Shown here: positions 1 through 12,014 of the stretch, in pieces
Layout: each line of letters begins with the position of its first letter
How positions within the stretch are numbered: the stretch's first letter is position 1
Source of the DNA: Nitrosomonadales bacterium
GTDB lineage: Bacteria > Pseudomonadota > Gammaproteobacteria > Burkholderiales > Gallionellaceae
Length of the DNA stretch: 64,000 nucleotides
Reading direction: 5' to 3'
NCBI GenBank assembly: GCA_016235045.1
Contig: JACRME010000001.1
Location: 1 to 64,000 of the forward strand
Notes under the pieces: model-generated
Told to the model about the DNA's origin: nothing
Seen by the model: the letters and a program-made list of their open reading frames with translations, nothing else
Databases searched by the model: none
Translations under genes and position numbers: made by a program

Positions 1-911
1 CCGCAGCCGCGCCCTTCCTTGATCTCGGTCGCCATGGCGCGCGACACCACGTCGCGGCTGGCCAGGTCCTTGGCATTTGGCGCATAACGCGGCATGAAGC
101 GCTCGCCGTCCTTGTTCACCAGATAACCGCCCTCGCCGCGCACGCCTTCGGTGATGAGCACACCCGAGCCGTGCACCCCGGTCGGGTGGAACTGGAAGAA
201 CTCCATGTCTTCGAGCGGGATACCCGCGCGCGCCGCCATGCCCAGCCCGTCGCCGGTGTTGATGTAGGCATTGGTGCTCGCCGAGAAAATGCGCCCCGCG
301 CCGCCCGTGGCGAACAGCGTGGCGCGCGCCTGCAGGATCATCACTTCGGACGTTTCGATCTCCATCGCCACCACGCCCAGCACGTCGCCGTCCTCGTCGC
401 GGATCAGGTCGAGCGCCATCCATTCGACGAAGAAATTGGTGTTGGCCTTGACGTTCTGCTGGTACAGCGTGTGCAGCAGCGCATGGCCGGTGCGGTCGGC
501 GGCGGCACAGGCGCGCGGCACCGGGTTCTTGCCGTAGTCCTGCATGTGCCCGCCGAACGGGCGCTGGTAGATCTTGCCGCTATCGAGCCGGTCGAACGGC
601 ATGCCGAAATGTTCCAGTTCGTACACCACTTCCGGCGCGGCGCGGCACATGTATTCGATGGCATCCTGGTCGCCGAGGTAGTCCGAACCCTTCACCGTGT
701 CGTACATGTGCCAGTGCCAGTTGTCCTCGTTGACGTTACCCAGCGAAGCGGCGATGCCGCCCTGTGCGGCCACCGTATGCGAACGCGTCGGGAACACCTT
801 GGACAGCACCGCCACTTTCAGTCCGGCTTCGGACAGGGTCAGCGCCGCACGCATCCCCGCGCCGCCCGCGCCCACCACCACCACATCGAATGTTCTTTTT
901 GCCAACGCCAT
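1..911 (-). CDS. sdhA: Succinate dehydrogenase flavoprotein subunit, partial
   Basis: Only the first 303 codons are visible; the gene runs off the left edge. It encodes the FAD-carrying catalytic subunit that oxidises succinate to fumarate on the cytoplasmic face of the membrane complex. The N-terminus has the dinucleotide fold [15 protein letters not shown], the FAD-attachment stretch SHTVAAQGG and the substrate-region motif FHPTG, all in the usual SdhA positions. The ATG at 911 overlaps the TGA of sdhD (TGATG), so translation is probably coupled. The order sdhC-sdhD-sdhA is standard; sdhB would be expected beyond the left edge. This is the ordinary quinone-linked enzyme and differs clearly from the soluble FrdA-like protein at 23893-25620. 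Confidence 0.96.
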   Translation of the reverse strand, partial: MALAKRTFDVVVVGAGGAGMRAALTLSEAGLKVAVLSKVFPTRSHTVAAQGGIAASLGNVNEDNWHWHMYDTVKGSDYLGDQDAIEYMCRAAPEVVYELEHFGMPFDRLDSGKIYQRPFGGHMQDYGKNPVPRACAAADRTGHALLHTLYQQNVKANTNFFVEWMALDLIRDEDGDVLGVVAMEIETSEVMILQARATLFATGGAGRIFSASTNAYINTGDGLGMAARAGIPLEDMEFFQFHPTGVHGSGVLITEGVRGEGGYLVNKDGERFMPRYAPNAKDLASRDVVSRAMATEIKEGRGC

Positions 912-1258
912 CAAAGTCCCCAGAGAATCTGCACCGACCAGATCACATACAACACCAGCGCAAGTATGACCAACACATGAATCAACAGCCGAATGCCCGC
1001 CGGCTTCACATAATCCATCACGATGTCGCGCACGCCGATCCAGGCGTGATAGAACAAACTCAACAAGAACAGCATCGAGAACGTGCGCATCGCATTGCCC
1101 GAGAAAAGATAGACCCAGGTGTCGTAACCGAAACCGGGCTGCAGCAGCAGATAGGCTGCGACCGCCAACGCGTAGACCGCCATCACCGCTGCAGTGACGC
1201 GCTGCGCCAGCCAATCGCGCAAACCGTAATGCGCGCCCGTGACAATACGGTTCACCAT
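911..1258 (-). CDS. sdhD: Succinate dehydrogenase membrane anchor subunit D
   Basis: This 115-residue hydrophobic protein has three predicted membrane helices, with residues such as the His in [15 protein letters not shown] that match the haem/quinone region of SdhD. It anchors SdhAB to the membrane and helps bind quinone. An upstream in-frame ATG exists, but it would overlap sdhC deeply; the ATG at 1258 begins [16 protein letters not shown], the normal SdhD start, and overlaps sdhC by 7 bases. The stop overlaps the sdhA start. Confidence 0.93.
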   Translation of the reverse strand: MVNRIVTGAHYGLRDWLAQRVTAAVMAVYALAVAAYLLLQPGFGYDTWVYLFSGNAMRTFSMLFLLSLFYHAWIGVRDIVMDYVKPAGIRLLIHVLVILALVLYVIWSVQILWGL

Positions 1259-1626
1259 AACTTCGCCCCCAGCACAACGGTCAACACCAGGCTGACCACC
1301 AGCACCCACACGCTGGCGGCACGTGCTGCCGCGAGGTTGGGCAGCAGGTGCAGATCGATGGCCAGAAAGCGCAGCCCGGCGCAGAAGTGATGCAGGAAAG
1401 CCCACAGCAAACCGAGCAAAGCCAGCTTCAGCAAAGGATTCGTCAGCACCTCGGTCAGGTTGGTGTAAGTTTCGATGGAGCGCAGGCTTTGATCGAGCAA
1501 CAGCAACAATAAAGGAAGGGCGAGGAACAAAATTGTGCCGCTGACGCGGTGCAGGATGGAGACGTAGCCGGAGAGCGGCAGTTTGATCTTGTGCAGCGCG
1601 AGATGTTTGGGGCGTGATTTATTCAT
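1252..1626 (-). CDS. sdhC: Succinate dehydrogenase cytochrome b556 subunit
   Basis: This 124-residue membrane protein has the SdhC signature [17 protein letters not shown] (quinone-site Ser and Arg) near residue 20 and the haem-ligand region [15 protein letters not shown] in the second half. It contains three predicted membrane helices. The ATG at 1626 ([17 protein letters not shown]) gives the family's usual length; longer upstream readings have no SdhC similarity. It is the first gene of the sdhCDA(B) operon, and the roughly 220 bases between it and the HD-GYP gene should hold the promoter. Confidence 0.93.
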   Translation of the reverse strand: MNKSRPKHLALHKIKLPLSGYVSILHRVSGTILFLALPLLLLLLDQSLRSIETYTNLTEVLTNPLLKLALLGLLWAFLHHFCAGLRFLAIDLHLLPNLAAARAASVWVLVVSLVLTVVLGAKLW

Positions 1627-1848
1627 TTCATGTTTTTCCACAACCGTTTTCCAATGGCGCAATCGTACACCTACGCCCGGCGAGTGAAAACAATAATGAC
1701 TATGAAATAGACTCCGGAACGGATCGTCGCCGCTCAAGGAATGGAATCCGGAAATGACCATGCGCGCAGTGTGCCTGGCGGCTGAACCGGAGCGCACGAT
1801 CTTCCAACGTCGGCTCCGGGCGGCCATTCGTGCGAAATTTCGCGCGAC

Positions 1849-3063
1849 CTACATCAACTGGATGATGGGATGAAGTCCGGTGGCTGATTCATGATCTTCC
1901 AGGCGATGCGAGAACGCCTTGACCTTCGGGATGTTCTGCACGAACAACTCGACCAGCCGCGGGTCGAAATGTTTGCCGGCGTTTTGCCTGAGGTAGTCTA
2001 TTGCCTCCGCATCGCTCCAGCACTTCTTGTATGGGCGGCACGAGACGAGTGCATCGAACACATCGCAAATCGCAACAATGCGTCCTTCAATCGGAATGGC
2101 TTCGCCGGATAGGCCGTCCGGAAAACCGGAGCCGTCCCATTTTTCATGGTGGCTTAACGCCACAACCTTTGCCAACTTCATCACGCCGGATTGCGAGTGC
2201 TTGAGAATTTCCGCGCCTATCCTGGTGTGATTCTTCATGACATACTGTTCTTCATCCGTCAGCTTCCCCGGTTTGAGCAGGATGCTGTCCGGTATCCCGA
2301 TTTTGCCAAGGTCATGCAGCGGGCTGGCGTACATGAGCGTCTCGGCTTCCGGTTCCGGAAATCCGGCCGACCTGGCGAGGAGATAGGCGGCGTAACCCAC
2401 CCTGAGAACGTGATTGCTGGTTTCGGCGTCGCGATATTCACCCGCTTTGCCGAGACACACGAGCGCTTCCATTTCAGTTTCCCTGAGCCGGTCCGTTCTT
2501 TCATGCATCAATTGAAAATTGCTGCTGTATTCGTAAGCGGTGTAGAGCAAATAGCCCAGCCCAAGCAACATGATCAAGGCAACAACGATGTCGGTAGATG
2601 GACTTTGGAAATAGAAGGCCGCAATCAATGTGCCCAGCATGGGAAACACAAACGAAAGATAGACCCTGAAAATAGTCCCGAGGGTGGCAATCGCCGCCCC
2701 GGCAAATCCATAGGCAACAGCAATGGCAAAGTAATGCAATTCCCTGGGGGCGTGAAGAATAATCTGGGCGAACAGGAACGCCCATAGCACCCCCATGAGC
2801 AGGACGTTGACGGTATACCTTCGTATCCTGCTCCTGACATGCCGGATATCCTTGCCGCTTATATGCCGATAGTAGGGGCGAAAGTTGATATATCGATGGA
2901 TCAGGAGTGCGACGCCGCAAACACACCAGATGTACAGCGTCTTCTCGGGGAAGCCGGGCTTCTGCAGCAGCAGCGTCATGAGGAGGATGACCAGGAATTG
3001 CCCGATTATCCCCTGGGTCGTCTGGGAAACAATATGATCCAGTTGGCTGGGACGGATTTTCAT
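1849..3063 (-). CDS. Membrane HD-GYP domain protein (putative cyclic-di-GMP phosphodiesterase)
   Basis: The first 180 or so residues form about six membrane helices in hairpins; the C-terminal half is an HD-GYP domain with HDLGKIGIPD, HHEKWDGSGFP and the trailing DVFDAL helix. HD-GYP proteins hydrolyse cyclic di-GMP, using the HD and GYP motifs for metal and substrate; here the GYP position reads GFP, a tolerated variant. No GGDEF or receiver domain is present. It resembles the second HD-GYP protein at 32515-33993 in architecture and may share its sensory N-terminal fold. It lies alone between sdhC and mdh on the same strand, and nothing links it to the TCA genes except position. Confidence 0.85.
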   Translation of the reverse strand: MKIRPSQLDHIVSQTTQGIIGQFLVILLMTLLLQKPGFPEKTLYIWCVCGVALLIHRYINFRPYYRHISGKDIRHVRSRIRRYTVNVLLMGVLWAFLFAQIILHAPRELHYFAIAVAYGFAGAAIATLGTIFRVYLSFVFPMLGTLIAAFYFQSPSTDIVVALIMLLGLGYLLYTAYEYSSNFQLMHERTDRLRETEMEALVCLGKAGEYRDAETSNHVLRVGYAAYLLARSAGFPEPEAETLMYASPLHDLGKIGIPDSILLKPGKLTDEEQYVMKNHTRIGAEILKHSQSGVMKLAKVVALSHHEKWDGSGFPDGLSGEAIPIEGRIVAICDVFDALVSCRPYKKCWSDAEAIDYLRQNAGKHFDPRLVELFVQNIPKVKAFSHRLEDHESATGLHPIIQLM

Positions 3064-3230
3064 CGGATCTTTTTCCGGGTGGGGGAATTACCGGTATCGG
3101 GCTCGGATTGGTTGTCGTTGTCCCGATTCGCATCGGCAGGTGCCATACCCTAACCAGCCAGCCTTGTTTTGTCCATATGCACTGCGCCCATGCCGGTCAT
3201 TCGGATGCAAACAGACGTTCGCCATAGTGA

Positions 3231-3254
3231 GCCCCCGGTGGGCCAACCGGGGGC
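3231..3254. other. Strong GC hairpin downstream of mdh
   Basis: A 9-bp perfect stem (GCCCCCGGT / ACCGGGGGC) with a 6-base loop lies about 60 bases past the mdh stop in the direction of mdh transcription. No T-run follows on the minus strand, so it is not a canonical intrinsic terminator; it may stabilise the mdh mRNA 3' end. Confidence 0.45.
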
Positions 3255-3313
3255 GGAATGTTCTCCACGCAGCACAAGTATCGCCTGCCGCGGAAGCGGC
3301 CATGCAATGCCGG

Positions 3314-4297
3314 TCAGCCGAACAAGTGCTTCACATGCTCGCGTTCGTCGAGCAGTTCCTTGTAGCTGTCCATCATGTGCTTGCGGCCGAGTTCGCTGAT
3401 CGGCAGGTCTTTCACGATCTTGTATTGGCCGTTGCCGCAGGTGACGGGGAATCCGTAGATGATACCTTCGGGAATGCCGTAGCTGCCGTTGGACGGCACG
3501 CTCATGGTGACCCAGTCGCCGGGGGCCGAACCCAGCATCCAGTCACGCACGTGGGCAATCGCTGAGTTGGCTGCACTTCCGGCGCTACTCAGACCGCGCG
3601 CCTCGATCACCGCCGCACCGCGCTTCTGCACCGTAGGAATGAATGTATTCTCAACCCAATCATGATCGTTAATCATTTCCAGAACCTTGCGTCCGCCGAT
3701 TTCGGAATGTGAGAGGTCTGGATATTGCGTACCGGAATGGTTTCCCCAAACGACCATCTTCTTGATATCGCGTATCGACTGCGAGAGTTTGATGGCGACT
3801 TGGGCGATCGCTCGATTGTGATCCAGGCGCATCATCGAGGTGAAATTGCGCGGGTCCAGATCGGGCGCGTTCTTCATGGCGATCAGCGCATTGGTATTGG
3901 CCGGATTTCCGACCACCAGTACCTTGACGTCGCGCGCTGCGACTTCGTTAAGTATGCGTCCCTGTTCGGAGAATATGGCGGCATTGGCTTCCAACAGGTC
4001 TTTACGCTCCATGCCCTTGCTGCGCGGGCGAGCGCCAACCATCAGAACCACTTTGGCATCGCGAAACGCGACACGCGCGTCATCGGTGGTTATTACCTGG
4101 TGCAGGGTGGGAAAAGCGCAGTCTTCCAGTTCCATCGCCACGCCGCGCAAAACCATCTGGGCTGGCGCGATATCCAGCAATTGCAGAATGACAGGCTGGT
4201 CCGGCCCCAACATATCGCCGTTGGCGATGCGGAACAACAAGCTGTAACCAATCTGTCCGGCGGCGCCGGTGATGGCGACACGAATAGGTGCTTTCAC
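3314..4297 (-). CDS. mdh: Malate dehydrogenase
   Basis: This 327-residue enzyme interconverts malate and oxaloacetate with NAD(H). It carries the Rossmann motif [14 protein letters not shown] at the N-terminus, the substrate arginines in [15 protein letters not shown], the catalytic RLDHNRA stretch and the catalytic His in [10 protein letters not shown]. Length and motifs match the cytosolic-type Mdh common in Proteobacteria. In a reductive cycle it would reduce oxaloacetate released by ATP citrate lyase. A start at 4297 with GAAGGAGAAC just upstream (reverse strand) is well supported. It follows icd on the same strand after a 298-base gap containing hairpins, so it may be transcribed separately. 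Confidence 0.96.
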   Translation of the reverse strand: MKAPIRVAITGAAGQIGYSLLFRIANGDMLGPDQPVILQLLDIAPAQMVLRGVAMELEDCAFPTLHQVITTDDARVAFRDAKVVLMVGARPRSKGMERKDLLEANAAIFSEQGRILNEVAARDVKVLVVGNPANTNALIAMKNAPDLDPRNFTSMMRLDHNRAIAQVAIKLSQSIRDIKKMVVWGNHSGTQYPDLSHSEIGGRKVLEMINDHDWVENTFIPTVQKRGAAVIEARGLSSAGSAANSAIAHVRDWMLGSAPGDWVTMSVPSNGSYGIPEGIIYGFPVTCGNGQYKIVKDLPISELGRKHMMDSYKELLDEREHVKHLFG

Positions 4298-4550
4298 GCT
4301 GTTCTCCTTCTAATTATTTATCGTACGGTCACTTTGCCGGCGTTTGTTCAGTAGCCTTGATTCGACAAAGGCCCTTACTCCACACCGATCTAAATATGCC
4401 GTTGCGCGGTAGTACCAACGCACATCTTCTGAATCAAACCACTTATCCCAAGTCAGCTTCTTGCTGACTCCCCTTTTGTGGCTGACTGATAACACAACTA
4501 GCCAGAAGACCCGGTTGGCGAACTATACCAACCGAGTCTCCGGCTAACAA

Positions 4551-4579
4551 CATTCCGGCGCAGATTGTGCGCCCGAATG
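4551..4579 (-). terminator. Putative terminator after icd
   Basis: Just past the icd stop the sequence forms a 12-bp stem with one mismatch (CATTCCGGCGCA / TGCGCCCGAATG) around GATTG, followed on the minus strand by the weak T-rich tract TGTTGTTAG. A second imperfect hairpin occupies about 4500-4545. The rest of the 4298-4595 gap shows no convincing gene: a 61-codon reading with a GTG start and no ribosome binding site was rejected. Confidence 0.5.
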
Positions 4580-4595
4580 CCGGGTACTGCTTTTC

Positions 4596-6833
<2,238 letters not shown>

Positions 6834-6848
6834 TCAATATAAATGGGT

Positions 6849-8795
6849 TCAAGCCGCCTGCTGGCTGGCAAACAGGGAAAGCGCACCGCCCGCACGGATC
6901 ATCGGAATGTCTTCCTTGCCTTGCGCGAGCTTCAGCGGAATCTCTCCATCTCCTTTAACTACCAGTTTGAGATTACCGCTTTCCAGACTGCCCATGTCGA
7001 GCGATACCTCGGCGCCCTGCTGGATACGATCCAGGTCAGCCGGATTCTCGAAGGTCAAACCCACGATGCCGAAGTTGGCGAGGTTGGCGAGGTGGATGCG
7101 CTCGAAACCCTTGGCCACGATGGCGCGGATGCCGAGAATGCGCGGGCACAGCCCGGCGTGTTCGCGCGAACTGCCCATGCCGTAACCGTCGCCGGCCACG
7201 ATGAAGCCGTGCTTGCCTGCGTCGCGCACGGCTGCAGCTCTTGCGCTGAAAGTCTTGTCCACTTGCACGAAGGTCGCCTGCTTCGCGTACTCGTCCGCGT
7301 TGGAACGCAGCGACAGATACTTGCCCGCTGGCTGGATGTGGTCGGTGGTGATCTCGTTGCCCAGCTTGAGCATGACTTCGCCCGACAGTTTGGCCGGCAG
7401 CGGGTCCAGTGTCGGCAACGGCGCGATGTCCGGGCCGTAAACCATCGTCACCTTGGCGGCTTCGGCTACGGGCAACGGCGCGACGTAGGAATCCATGTCG
7501 ACGACGGGCGGAACCAGTTTGATGGCGAGTTCGGCATTGTTGCCGAGCATGTCGCGCGGGTCGGTGATGCAACCCATCACGGCGCTGGCGGCGGCGGTCG
7601 CCGGGCTGACCAGATGCACGGAAGCGGTCTCGGTACCGGAGCGGCCTTCAAAGTTGCGGTTGGCGGTGGACAGCATCACGCCTTTGCTGGCCGGGCTGAA
7701 GCCCTGGCCGATACAGGCGGAGCAGGCGTTTTCCATCACGCGCACGCCGGCGGCGTAGAAAATCTCCAGGTAACCGGCAGCGGCCAGTTGGCGCGCGATA
7801 GCTTGCGAGCCCGGAGCGATGGCGGTGTCGACTTTGACTTTCTTGCCGCGCAGGATTTCGCCGACGCGCGCCAGGTTCTCGTAGTTGGCGTTGGTGCAAC
7901 TGCCGATGAACACGGCGTCGATAGGCGCACCTGCGTGAGCCTTGATCGGATCCATCGATTTCAGGCGCGGATACATCGCGATGGTCGGTTGCAGATCGGA
8001 CAGGTTGATCTCGACCGTGCGCGAATAGACAGCACCCGCATCGGCGACCAGCGGCTGGTAGTCCTGGCTGCGCTTGCGTCCGTCGAGGTAGGCCTTGGTC
8101 ATCTCGTCCGATGGGAAAATGGAGAATGCAACGCCGCCTTCGGTGCCCATGTTGCAGATGGTGGCGCGGTCGGAGACGTTCAGGCTCTTGAGGCCGGGGC
8201 CGGTATATTCCAGGCAGATGCCCTTGTTGCCCTTGATGCCGATGACCTTGAGCACGTTCAGGATCACGTCCTTGGCCAGCACGGCTGGATGCAGCGCGCC
8301 GGTAAGGTTGACTTGCACCACTTGTGGCATCTCGATCTTGTACGAAGTGCCCGCCATGGCGAAGCTCACGTCGGTGCCGCCCGCGCCCATCGCCAGCATG
8401 CCCATGCCGCCGGCATTGGTGGTGTGCGAGTCGGAGCCGATCACTGATTTGCCCGGTGCCGCAAAATCCTGCAGGAACACGCTGTGGCAGATGCCGTTGC
8501 CGCAACGCGAGAAGTAGCAGCCGTATTTCTTGCTGAAACTTTCCAGGTAGTGGTGGTCATCGCTGTCGATGTAGCCGACTTGCAGCGTCTTGTGGTCAAC
8601 GACAATCACGGATGTCGTCTTCACGCGATCCACGCCCATTTTTTCAAAAGCCAGCGCGGCGGCAGTGCCGGTGGCGTCCTGGTACAGGGTGTGGGTAAAC
8701 TGGATTTCCAGCGGTTGCCCGGCTTCGGGGAGCTGTTTCAAACCTCCGGCCGCGTTGGCCAGCAGGATTTTCTGTGCGACGTTGAGAGCAGTCAT
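6849..8795 (-). CDS. acn: Aconitate hydratase (short, about 650-residue type)
   Basis: The protein has the aconitase/IPMI layout: N-terminal domains with GSDSHTTNAGGMGMLAMGAGG, the cluster cysteines in GSCTNANYENL and ENACSACIGQG, and the C-terminal swivel domain with GDGYGMGSSREHA. At 648 residues it is far shorter than AcnA (about 890) or AcnB (about 860) and resembles the compact aconitases found in rTCA-cycle bacteria and some anaerobes. It interconverts citrate and isocitrate. The tight pairing with icd and the upstream aclAB fits citrate metabolism in either direction. The start at 8795 (MTALNVAQKILLANA) is supported by the normal N-terminal alignment. Confidence 0.93.
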   Translation of the reverse strand: MTALNVAQKILLANAAGGLKQLPEAGQPLEIQFTHTLYQDATGTAAALAFEKMGVDRVKTTSVIVVDHKTLQVGYIDSDDHHYLESFSKKYGCYFSRCGNGICHSVFLQDFAAPGKSVIGSDSHTTNAGGMGMLAMGAGGTDVSFAMAGTSYKIEMPQVVQVNLTGALHPAVLAKDVILNVLKVIGIKGNKGICLEYTGPGLKSLNVSDRATICNMGTEGGVAFSIFPSDEMTKAYLDGRKRSQDYQPLVADAGAVYSRTVEINLSDLQPTIAMYPRLKSMDPIKAHAGAPIDAVFIGSCTNANYENLARVGEILRGKKVKVDTAIAPGSQAIARQLAAAGYLEIFYAAGVRVMENACSACIGQGFSPASKGVMLSTANRNFEGRSGTETASVHLVSPATAAASAVMGCITDPRDMLGNNAELAIKLVPPVVDMDSYVAPLPVAEAAKVTMVYGPDIAPLPTLDPLPAKLSGEVMLKLGNEITTDHIQPAGKYLSLRSNADEYAKQATFVQVDKTFSARAAAVRDAGKHGFIVAGDGYGMGSSREHAGLCPRILGIRAIVAKGFERIHLANLANFGIVGLTFENPADLDRIQQGAEVSLDMGSLESGNLKLVVKGDGEIPLKLAQGKEDIPMIRAGGALSLFASQQAA

Positions 8796-9051
8796 AATAT
8801 CCTCGATATAAATTTTGAATATTGAATCAAATCGTAAAACCCGTCAGGCGCCAGTGTATCGCGAGTGCATCACGAAACCGGCGCAAGTTTAGAGCAAGCC
8901 AGACCCGAGTGCGACTTTCACAGTCGCATCCGAACCTGTCTTCCCCGGTATTTGCTATTCCATGAACTTGCCTGCTATCCGTTCGTGCCTATGGCTTGCC
9001 GGATGCGGCTTTCATGGTTTTTGCAAAGAATTCCTTTTAGCTTCAATTCAA

Positions 9052-9173
9052 GCCACAGAGTTCACAGAGAAAGAAACGGTTTTTTCATGATCTGCTGGCT
9101 CCCCCAAAAGGTGAATCGCAATTTCGTGATACCCGTTTGTTTCTCCTCTGTGATCTCTGTGTTCTCTGTGGCC
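9052..9173. repeat. CACAGAG-type inverted repeat pair (copy 1)
   Basis: The 395-base gap between acn and aclA contains two arms, 9052-9083 and 9141-9173, built of CACAGAG/CTCTGTG units and facing each other about 60 bases apart. A related element sits at 60433-60569. The rest of the gap (8796-9051) shows no convincing gene; it must contain the promoter for acn-icd if that pair is transcribed independently of aclBA. Longer readings across it (for example 8865-9188) are low-quality frames. Confidence 0.8.
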
Positions 9174-9190
9174 AACCAAGTTTTTTAGGT

Positions 9191-11893
9191 TTAAGAAACG
9201 TGGTTGCACTGCGAAGCAGGCGTGCGCGTATCCATGTTGCGGCCGCGATTGATATGATCGTCGATCTCGCCCGCGCAGCCGGCCATGCGGCCGAACAGGA
9301 AGGCGGTGAACGCGGCCATTTCCATCAGGTTCTCGCTGAACTGGCCATTGCGGTAACGCGGCCACAGCAGCTTGAGCAGCGAGGCGGCGATCACCGCGTC
9401 GATGTTCACGCAGAACACGTTCGCGGTCACGCCGTTGTCGTACAGCGACTGCACCAGCGTCTTGTAGAAGTCGTGGAACACGTTCTTCTCGCCGCGCTCG
9501 GCGAACAGCTCGGTGATATAGACTTCGCGCGGATCGGTGTTGACCGGGTGGCCCTTGAACACCGGGTGGTTCACGCCGGGGATGTTGCGCACGCCGGTGC
9601 CCAGCGCCTTGCTGGTCTTCTTTTCCTTGTTGAAGGCGATGGCGAAGTCGGTGGTGATCTTCTTCAGGTCGATGCCGTGCTTGGCGTCGCCCGCATCGGC
9701 CAGCTTGGTGTCCTTGAAGTTCTCGATCAGGAACTGGATGCCCTCGTAGCCGTTGCCGCCGTGGGCGAAGCCGGTGTGGGTCAGGAAACCGATCATGCCC
9801 TTGTTGATCTGCACGCGCTCCGGCGACTCCGGACCGTCGGCAGAAACCGCGCCCTTGCAGCCCTGCGCGGAGATGGTGCCGACACCGTTGGAGATGATGA
9901 GGCCGAGGATAACCTGCAGCGGGAACAGGCTGGCTGCGGTCGGACGCTCGCCCAGCAACGAGATGTAGGCCAGTTGTGTGACAGTCCAGGAATCCAGTAT
10001 CTCCTGGTTAGCTACGCCGCAGAAACTGTCCGCCGCGTGATGCTTGCTTTCGGTGGAAGCGCCGATGATGACGCCGAACAGCTTGGCATACCAGGGGAAG
10101 TTGCGCACGGTCAGCTTGGAGATGCGCTTGCGCATCAGCGGTTCCCACGCGACGGTGGTGGTCAGCGCGGCCAGCACGGCGTCGGCCGTGGGATGGCCCT
10201 TGAGCGAGCGCAGATACTTCACGAACACCGACTTCGCGCCGCGCTTGTCGAAGGCCTTGAGCATGGCTTCGGCCTTGGCGTCGGCCTTGTCGCCAACCAG
10301 TGTGGCGAGTTGCTCCGCAGTGGCTGCTGCCGGAGAAACCTTGGCTGCTTCGTCGTCGCCCTTCAACAAGCCGGAGTGGGCAAATATCTCGGTCAGTGAA
10401 TCGGCTGCATTGCGCGCCGCATCCACCCGCTTCGGCCCGACCAGCGCGACCGCCGCGGTGATCGCAGTATTGGGCGCGTTGCCCGCTTCGCGCGAGGCTT
10501 CGGCGGCGGCCAGTGTGGCGTCGTTGTGCAGGTTGACATGCGCGGCCACGGCGAGGTTGAACAGCGCATTGTCGTTCTCGTCGTTGAGCTCACGCGTCAC
10601 CGACAGGCACAGGTTGGATTCCAGCGGCTGTTTGGAACAGTCGAGGATGGAGATGCCGTTGACCTTGGTGACCTGGGTCTTGGGATCCATGACCGAACTG
10701 CCGGAGCAATCCTTCATGGACTGGCGCGGGAAGATCGCGCCGACGTTCTTCATCAGTTCGGCGATCTGCACGTCGTAGGGAGACAAGGCCGTGACCACCG
10801 GAATTTCCAGCGCGGCCGGCAGCTTGATACCCTGGTTGTCGCCGAACCACGGCTTCAATTCCAGGTTGCCTTCCGGCGGGAAGTCCTTGTCCACGCCGTT
10901 CAGCTTCATTACCGCGGTCAGCGCCAGCGGGATATGGGCGATGTTGGTGACGACCGCACCCTTCTTCGAGCACAGCGGATTTTCCGGGGTGAAAATATCC
11001 TTCACGCCGAACTTGTCCATGAACCATTTTTCCTTGGCGCGCGCATCGTCGCCCGATCCGGCGATGGCTCCGGCATGGCCCACGGCGCGGGTCAGGTTCG
11101 CTTTCCAGCGGCCGACCACACAGGCCACCACCGGTTTGTCGAATTCGACTGCTTCTTCGTAATAGCCGCCCGGCTCCGAATACAGCACCGCCGCCTTGGT
11201 GCGCGAGTCGTTGGACATTGCGAGGGCGAATTCCGGCACGGCGAAGTTGATGTACACGTCCTTGCCGCTGGAAATCAGCGTGGTCGTGCCCCAGCCGCCG
11301 ATGGACAGGTAGTTGGCGATGGTGGTGGTGAAGTTGCCGGAGTTGGAATAGATGGCTACCGAGCCCTTGCGCAGCGTCTCTTCCGGCTTGTCGCCGCCCA
11401 GCGCGCCGCCGATGCGGACATGGTTCCAGGAATCCGCCACGCCCAGGCAGTTGGCGCCGAAAATGTCCACGCCGCGCTGCTGGCCGAGCGCGCGGATCTC
11501 GCGCGCATCGTGCACTGCGGTCTTCTCGGTCAGGATGATGACCTTCTCGACATCGGGATTGATGCGGATCAGTTCGGCCACGCCGTCGCGCACGGCGGAC
11601 GGCGGTAGATAGACCACGCCGACGTTGAACTTGTGTCCGGCTTCCAGGCCTTCGCGCACGTTGTTGTACACGGGGATGTTGCCGGAAGGCGTTTCGACGA
11701 ACTGCCCGCGGCGTCCCGGCGAAGTGCCGAACACGATGTTGCCGCCGGAATAGGCATGGCTGACCGGGGTCACGGAACGCGACTCGTTACCGGTGATGTT
11801 CAGCACGCAGATGCGGTCATCCTTGGTCGCGATATCGGCCAATGACTTGATGCCCACGTAATATTTGAATTTCTCGATACCAGGCTTTCTCAT
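9191..11893 (-). CDS. aclA: ATP citrate lyase, large (CoA-binding / citryl-CoA lyase) subunit, long divergent type
   Basis: ATP citrate lyase cleaves citrate to acetyl-CoA and oxaloacetate using ATP and is the diagnostic enzyme of the reductive TCA cycle. Residues 1-300 are a succinyl-CoA-synthetase-alpha-like CoA-binding/ligase module ending with the phospho-His motif GHAGAIAG (His273). The last 330 residues or so form a citrate-synthase-like lyase module, with GTISAQGCKGAVSADGPES, HGGNGYEG and NHPVFKGHPVNTDPRE. At 900 residues it is about 300 longer than the two-subunit AclA of green sulfur bacteria, with an extra segment at about 300-570. From memory this resembles the 'type II' ACL of Magnetococcus and tubeworm symbionts. 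SD AAAGGTGA precedes the start. An alternative reading as an oddly fused CoA ligase is less likely given aclB next door. Confidence 0.85.
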   Translation of the reverse strand: MRKPGIEKFKYYVGIKSLADIATKDDRICVLNITGNESRSVTPVSHAYSGGNIVFGTSPGRRGQFVETPSGNIPVYNNVREGLEAGHKFNVGVVYLPPSAVRDGVAELIRINPDVEKVIILTEKTAVHDAREIRALGQQRGVDIFGANCLGVADSWNHVRIGGALGGDKPEETLRKGSVAIYSNSGNFTTTIANYLSIGGWGTTTLISSGKDVYINFAVPEFALAMSNDSRTKAAVLYSEPGGYYEEAVEFDKPVVACVVGRWKANLTRAVGHAGAIAGSGDDARAKEKWFMDKFGVKDIFTPENPLCSKKGAVVTNIAHIPLALTAVMKLNGVDKDFPPEGNLELKPWFGDNQGIKLPAALEIPVVTALSPYDVQIAELMKNVGAIFPRQSMKDCSGSSVMDPKTQVTKVNGISILDCSKQPLESNLCLSVTRELNDENDNALFNLAVAAHVNLHNDATLAAAEASREAGNAPNTAITAAVALVGPKRVDAARNAADSLTEIFAHSGLLKGDDEAAKVSPAAATAEQLATLVGDKADAKAEAMLKAFDKRGAKSVFVKYLRSLKGHPTADAVLAALTTTVAWEPLMRKRISKLTVRNFPWYAKLFGVIIGASTESKHHAADSFCGVANQEILDSWTVTQLAYISLLGERPTAASLFPLQVILGLIISNGVGTISAQGCKGAVSADGPESPERVQINKGMIGFLTHTGFAHGGNGYEGIQFLIENFKDTKLADAGDAKHGIDLKKITTDFAIAFNKEKKTSKALGTGVRNIPGVNHPVFKGHPVNTDPREVYITELFAERGEKNVFHDFYKTLVQSLYDNGVTANVFCVNIDAVIAASLLKLLWPRYRNGQFSENLMEMAAFTAFLFGRMAGCAGEIDDHINRGRNMDTRTPASQCNHVS

Positions 11894-11920
11894 AGCTTGT
11901 CACCTTTGTTCATTGTTCGT

Positions 11921-12014
11921 TGTAGGGTGGGCACGTTCTTGTGCCCACGCTGACAGAGTTAATTGCGGGAATATGTTCAAACGCGTGGGCACATACAACG
12001 TGCCCACCCTACGC
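11921..12014. repeat. REP-like inverted pair between aclB and aclA
   Basis: Two facing palindromic units, 11921-11950 and 11983-12014, share the core GTAGGGTGGGCACGTT with a GTGCCCACGC return arm. The right-hand unit overlaps the end of aclB and supplies its TAG stop (at 12009-12011, inside GTAGGG). The head GTAGG and the general design match the REPs around the RAYT gene at 40553-41188, with a different stem sequence. Confidence 0.85.

Noticed and set aside
3231-3254. Canonical intrinsic terminator of mdh
   Set aside because: Strong hairpin but no T-run on either strand; kept only as a structural feature.
4310-4495. 61-codon frame upstream of mdh
   Set aside because: GTG start with no ribosome binding site, in a hairpin-containing gap. 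It could be real but nothing supports it except being open.
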